NCBI GenBank assembly: GCA_903858635.1 | Contig: CAIOJO010000565.1 | Span: 1-63,203 of the forward strand | Direction: 5' to 3' | From: an uncultured Telmatospirillum sp. | GTDB taxonomy: Bacteria > Pseudomonadota > Alphaproteobacteria > Rhodospirillales > Magnetospirillaceae | Length of the DNA stretch: 63,203 bases | In this document: positions 60,011-63,203 of the stretch, piece after piece | How the letters are laid out: every line of letters starts with the position of its first letter | Numbering within the stretch: position 1 is the stretch's first letter | Translations under genes and position numbers: made by a program | The notes under the pieces: generated by a model | Databases searched by the model: none | Told to the model about the DNA's origin: nothing | What the model saw: only the letters and a program-made list of their open reading frames with translations

Positions 60011-60478
60011 ATGACGGAGCGCATCGTCCTTCATGTCGACGGGAAGTCGCACGCGATTGCCGTCGACGATCCGGAAATGCCGCTGCTTTATGCCCTGCGC
60101 GATCATCTGGGCCTGGCCAATCCGCATTTCGGTTGCGGCCTGGGCCAATGCGGCGCCTGCACGGTGCATCTCGACGGGGTCGCGGTGCGCTCCTGTTCGA
60201 CCCCGGTCTCGGCCGCCCGCCACGCCAGGATCACCACCTTGGCCGGCCTCGGCACACCGGAGCATCCCCACCCGCTGCAGACCGCCTTCGCCGAGGAGCA
60301 GGTGCCGCAATGCGGCTATTGCATCAACGGCTGGATCATGACGGCGGCGGCGCTGCTCAAAGAGACGCCGCATCCGAGCGAGGCGGAGATCAAGGAGGGC
60401 CTGTCCGGATTGAAATGCCGCTGCGGCACCCATCTGGCCATCCTGCGCGCGATCAAGCGCGTCGCCCAACAGGCATGA
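60011..60478 (+). CDS. (2Fe-2S) subunit of a xanthine-dehydrogenase-type enzyme (IorA-like)
   Basis: 155 residues. A plant-type ferredoxin domain (Cys in GCGLGQCGACTVHL and the later RSC) and a C-terminal helical [2Fe-2S] domain (QCGYCINGWIMTA and LKCRCGTHLAI) give the eight cluster cysteines. It passes electrons from the molybdenum subunit encoded next. The gene is coupled to it: its TGA overlaps an ATG at 60475, although the likely start of the partner is 60493. Confidence 0.93.
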   Translation: MTERIVLHVDGKSHAIAVDDPEMPLLYALRDHLGLANPHFGCGLGQCGACTVHLDGVAVRSCSTPVSAARHARITTLAGLGTPEHPHPLQTAFAEEQVPQCGYCINGWIMTAAALLKETPHPSEAEIKEGLSGLKCRCGTHLAILRAIKRVAQQA

Positions 60479-60492
60479 AGGGAGATCCGGCG

Positions 60493-62766
60493 ATGGTCCA
60501 CTCCCAACCCTCCCAGGTCAGCCGCCGTGACGTCCTGAAGGGGGCCGCCACCCTGGTCGTCACCCTCGGTATGGCGGGCGAGTTGTCGGTTGCCCTGGCC
60601 GCCGGCCCGGCGGCCCGGCCGGCGCCGACCGCCGACCAGCTCGATTCGTGGATTGCCGTGCATGCCGACGGCAATGTCACCGCCTTCTTCGGCAAGATCG
60701 ACGGCGGCCAGGGATTGGACGTGGCCGTCGCCCAGATGGTCGCCGAGGAACTCGACCTGGCGGTTGCCCGGGTCCAGGTGGTGATGGGCGACACGGCGCG
60801 CACCGTCAACCAGGGCGGCGCCAGCGGCAGCACCGGCGTGCAGAAGGGCGGCGTGACGCTGCGCAACGTCGCCGCCGAGGCGCGCCGCGTGCTGGTCGAA
60901 CTGGCCGGCCTGCGCATGGGTGTGCCGCCCGAGCAGTTGACGGTGTCCGACGGCGTGGTGGGGCTGCCCGGCGATGCGGTGAAGCGGCTTTCCTATGGCC
61001 AGATCCTCGGCAACCATCCGTTCGACCGGCAGCTCGATTGGAACGGCAAGCTGGGCAATGATCTGGTGGCCAAGGGCAAAGCCGTTCCCAAGCGGCCGGA
61101 CCAGTACCAGGTGGTCGGCCAACCGGTGCCGCGCCGCGACGTTGCCGCCAAGGTGTTCGCCCGGGCCGAATACGTTACCGACGTCAAGCTGCCGGGCATG
61201 CTGCACGGCCGGATGATTCGCCCGCCGGCCGCCGGTGCCATGCCGCAGGCGGTCGATGAGTCGTCGATCCGCGCGATCAAGGGTGCCCGCCTGGTGTGGA
61301 AGAACGGCTTTCTCGGCGTCGTCGCGCCGCGCGAATGGGACGCCATCCGCGCCGCCCAGATGCTGGCGGTGACTTGGTCGACGCCGCAGCCGCCCTTCCC
61401 CGACCAGCCGTCTCTGTACGACCACATCCGCCGGGCGCCGGTGGTCAAGCGCCAGGTCGAGGCCGAGAAGGGCAATGTCGAGGCGGCCATGGCCGGTGCG
61501 GCGCGGGTCATCGAGGCGGAATACGAGTGGCCGTTCCAGTCCCATGCCAGCATGGGGCCGGCCTGCGCCGTGGCCGACGTCAGAGAGGGCGGCGCCACCG
61601 TGTGGACGGGATCGCAAAAACCGCATTACGCCCGCGACGGGGTGGCCGCCATCCTCGGCCTGCCGCCCGAGAAGGTGCACGGCATCTGGGTGCTGGGGCC
61701 CGGCTCCTACGGGCGCAACGATGCCGGCGACGCCGCCATCGACGCCGCGCTGTTGTCCCAGGCGGTGGGACGGCCGGTCCGCTTGCAGGGCATGCGTCAC
61801 GAAGGCCATGCCTGGGATCCCAAAGGGCCGGCCTCGGTGCACCGGATCCGTGCCGGCCTCGACCAGCAAGGCAAAATTGTTTCCTATCGCTTTGAAAGCA
61901 AAGGATTGTCGCGGATCGACATCAACAGCCACGAAAGCCATCCCAGCGACAGCCTGGCCGGTCATCTGATGGGGCTGCCGCTGCAACCGCATCAGGGCTT
62001 CGGCGTGCCGCAGGAGGCCTATGACTTTCCCAACCGGTTGATGGCCTGGGAGACCATTCCCCCCTTGTTGGACCGTGCATCGCCGCTGCGCACCTCGCAT
62101 CTGCGCGACCCGGTGGGTCCGCAGATCCATTTCGCTGCCGAATCCTTCATCGATGAGTTGGCCGCCGCCACCGGCAGCGACGCGGTGGAGTTCCGCCTGC
62201 GGCACCTGTCCGCGCCGCGCGATGTGGCGGTGGTCAAGGCGGCGGCGGAGCGGGCCGGTTGGCAGACGCGGCCGTCGGCCAGCCGGCGCGACGAGCATGG
62301 TGAAACGGCGGCGGGCCGCGGCATCGCCTATGTCCGGCGCAGCGGCACCATCGTCGCCGTGGTGGCCGAGGTCGAGGTCGACCGGCAGAGCGGCAAGGTC
62401 TGGGCCAAGCGCTTCGTCGTCGCCCATGACTGCGGGCTGATCATCAACCCCGACGGGCTGCGCCTCGCCATCGAGGGGAACATCGTCCAGGGGACCAGCC
62501 GCGCCTTGTGGGAACAGGTCAATTTCCAACCCGACCGGGTGACCAGCGTCGACTGGGATACCTATCCGATCCTCGACATCAGCGAGACCCCGCAGACGGT
62601 CGACATTGTGCTGATCAACCGCCCCGAGATCGCCCCCTCGGGCGCCGGCGAGCCGTCGATGCGACCGGTCGCCGCGGCCATCGGCAACGCCATCTTCGAC
62701 GCGACCGGTGTGCGGTTGCGCCGCGTGCCGTTCACGCCGCAACAAATCAAAGCGGTCTGGGCGTAA
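60493..62766 (+). CDS. Molybdopterin-binding subunit of a periplasmic xanthine-dehydrogenase-family enzyme (IorB-like)
   Basis: 757 residues from ATG 60493 (GGGAG 8 bases upstream); ATG 60475 would add six. A Tat signal QVSRRDVLKGAATLVVTLG marks export. The molybdenum-cofactor domain has DGGQGLDVAVAQMVAEELD, QGGASGSTGVQKGG, VTDVKLPGMLHGRMIR and, at the end, GAGEPSMRPVAAAIGNAIFD with the catalytic Glu. Length and two-subunit arrangement match isoquinoline 1-oxidoreductase or aldehyde/nicotinate-type hydroxylases; the substrate is unknown. No cytochrome c or Mo-cofactor maturation gene is adjacent. Confidence 0.9.
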   Translation: MVHSQPSQVSRRDVLKGAATLVVTLGMAGELSVALAAGPAARPAPTADQLDSWIAVHADGNVTAFFGKIDGGQGLDVAVAQMVAEELDLAVARVQVVMGDTARTVNQGGASGSTGVQKGGVTLRNVAAEARRVLVELAGLRMGVPPEQLTVSDGVVGLPGDAVKRLSYGQILGNHPFDRQLDWNGKLGNDLVAKGKAVPKRPDQYQVVGQPVPRRDVAAKVFARAEYVTDVKLPGMLHGRMIRPPAAGAMPQAVDESSIRAIKGARLVWKNGFLGVVAPREWDAIRAAQMLAVTWSTPQPPFPDQPSLYDHIRRAPVVKRQVEAEKGNVEAAMAGAARVIEAEYEWPFQSHASMGPACAVADVREGGATVWTGSQKPHYARDGVAAILGLPPEKVHGIWVLGPGSYGRNDAGDAAIDAALLSQAVGRPVRLQGMRHEGHAWDPKGPASVHRIRAGLDQQGKIVSYRFESKGLSRIDINSHESHPSDSLAGHLMGLPLQPHQGFGVPQEAYDFPNRLMAWETIPPLLDRASPLRTSHLRDPVGPQIHFAAESFIDELAAATGSDAVEFRLRHLSAPRDVAVVKAAAERAGWQTRPSASRRDEHGETAAGRGIAYVRRSGTIVAVVAEVEVDRQSGKVWAKRFVVAHDCGLIINPDGLRLAIEGNIVQGTSRALWEQVNFQPDRVTSVDWDTYPILDISETPQTVDIVLINRPEIAPSGAGEPSMRPVAAAIGNAIFDATGVRLRRVPFTPQQIKAVWA

Positions 62767-62950
62767 CGGTCGAGCGGCGGCGGCTGGTTTGAATTATTAG
62801 AGTCAGGCGTAGATGAACGAGAAGGATTGTTAAAAACTACACATTGCAGGTCACGTTATACATGACTGCCATGTGCAATCTAAGGTTGAAGCCCTACCCC
62901 CAGTGACGTACTTTGTTCAAGAACAGAGTCTCTTGGGGGCAAGAAACAAA

Positions 62951-63067
62951 ATGTCGAAGGATTCGTTTGGGCTGCGTCTGGCGCAGATCGGGTTGCGGGG
63001 GCGACTCGTCTTCAGTTTCACCGTCGTCCTGCTGTTGGTCACCAGCGCACTCACCACGGTGATGCTA
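62951..63067 (+). pseudogene. N-terminal fragment of a membrane receptor, interrupted by an IS
   Basis: ATG 62951 opens MSKDSFGLRLAQIGLRGRLV and a membrane helix (FSFTVVLLLVTSALTTVML), as at the start of chemoreceptors or sensor kinases. After 39 native residues the reading frame enters IS630-type DNA at the CTAG 63065-63068 and stops at TAA 63080-63082. The remainder must lie beyond the inserted element, outside the window. Confidence 0.6.
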
Positions 63068-63203
63068 GTGGATAGAATCTAACACTTGGTGCCCTCGTTT
63101 GACGGCGGCGATGATTTTGTCGGGGTCTTTGGTCCAGACAAAGGGCTTCGGGCTTTGGTTATGTTCGGCCAGGAAGCGTTTGATGGCGGCCTGAAGCTCG
63201 ACA
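63065..63203 (-). mobile_element. 3' end of an IS630-family transposase (partial at window edge)
   Basis: Minus-strand translation reads VELQAAIKRFLAEHNQSPKP, then FVWTKDPDKIIAAVKRGHQV and LDSIH followed by TAG. This is the typical C-terminus of IS630-type transposases. The stop codon coincides with the CTAG junction, the target preferred by this family (insertion at TA). The rest of the element lies to the right. Confidence 0.85.

Noticed and set aside
60316-62745. 809-codon frame opposite the molybdopterin subunit
   Set aside because: A shadow of the real gene; no recognisable domain.

Overview
The window is GC-rich chromosomal DNA from what looks like an alphaproteobacterium of the Rhodospirillales type (Magnetospirillum/Azospirillum-like). 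This is inferred from the gene order tmk-holB and metG-tatD-PhnP-like hydrolase, a PleD-like regulator beside a DUF3572 gene, the density of chemoreceptors and GGDEF/hybrid kinases, and strong GC codon bias. I see no rRNA, CRISPR array or phage block. There is one tRNA, tRNA-Ser(UGA). Both ends carry insertion-sequence debris: a probable transposase C-terminus at 2-103, and an IS630-type transposase end at 63065-63203 that cuts a membrane-receptor gene at a CTAG site.

Layout. 1-3.6 kb: two AT-rich, probably acquired surface-glycan genes (methyltransferase, glycosyltransferase-like) meeting a TPR-glycosyltransferase fusion. 3.85-8.14 kb: a 1429-residue repeat protein with five PPC-like domains. 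8.15-11.4 kb: a structured leader, a divergent NRAMP-type transporter, a 64-residue membrane protein and a soluble PRC/MgtE_N/CBS protein. This looks like a metal (probably Mg2+) transporter with a detached MgtE-type sensor. 11.5-17.8 kb: a very large hybrid kinase, a REC-GGDEF regulator, DUF3572 and DUF1003. 18-23.9 kb: peroxiredoxin, bufferin (bufA-bufB-bufC-doxX) and a chemoreceptor in one minus-strand operon, with a divergent LysR gene. 24.2-32.4 kb: a second hybrid kinase, GAF-GGDEF, a molybdopterin-fold gene split by an in-frame TGA, small unknowns, a COG4705 membrane protein and another chemoreceptor. 32.5-41.9 kb: housekeeping and cell-wall genes (PhnP-like, tatD, metG, holB, tmk, D,D-carboxypeptidase, rlpA, mltB-like, ydcF-like). 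42-46.6 kb: tRNA-Ser, an apparently shortened GT-C glycosyltransferase and a three-gene set for a polyprenyl-phosphate arabinose donor, with HAD and UbiA fused. 46.7-49 kb: a scar with truncated GGDEF and OmpW genes around an orphan TRAP binding protein. 49-58.2 kb: a complete Cu/Ag efflux operon (cusA, cusB, cusC, FixH-like) with a two-component system and candidate 10-bp-phased operators. 58.5-59.9 kb: a cobalamin riboswitch controlling a NiCoT cobalt transporter. 60-62.8 kb: a two-subunit periplasmic molybdenum hydroxylase.

Metal handling is the main theme: a divergent NRAMP/MgtE-like system, copper-binding bufferin, Cus efflux, cobalt uptake under B12 control and Mo enzymes. A second, less expected theme is a set of long imperfect inverted repeats in intergenic gaps (32.4, 36.9, 41.0, 58.3 kb and a half copy at 59.9 kb). 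Their arms are built of short repeated words. The sequences differ from each other but the architecture is the same.

The best candidates for something not yet described are the NRAMP + small membrane protein + soluble MgtE-sensor module with its folded leader, the chemoreceptor translationally coupled to the bufferin operon, and the family of intergenic palindromes.
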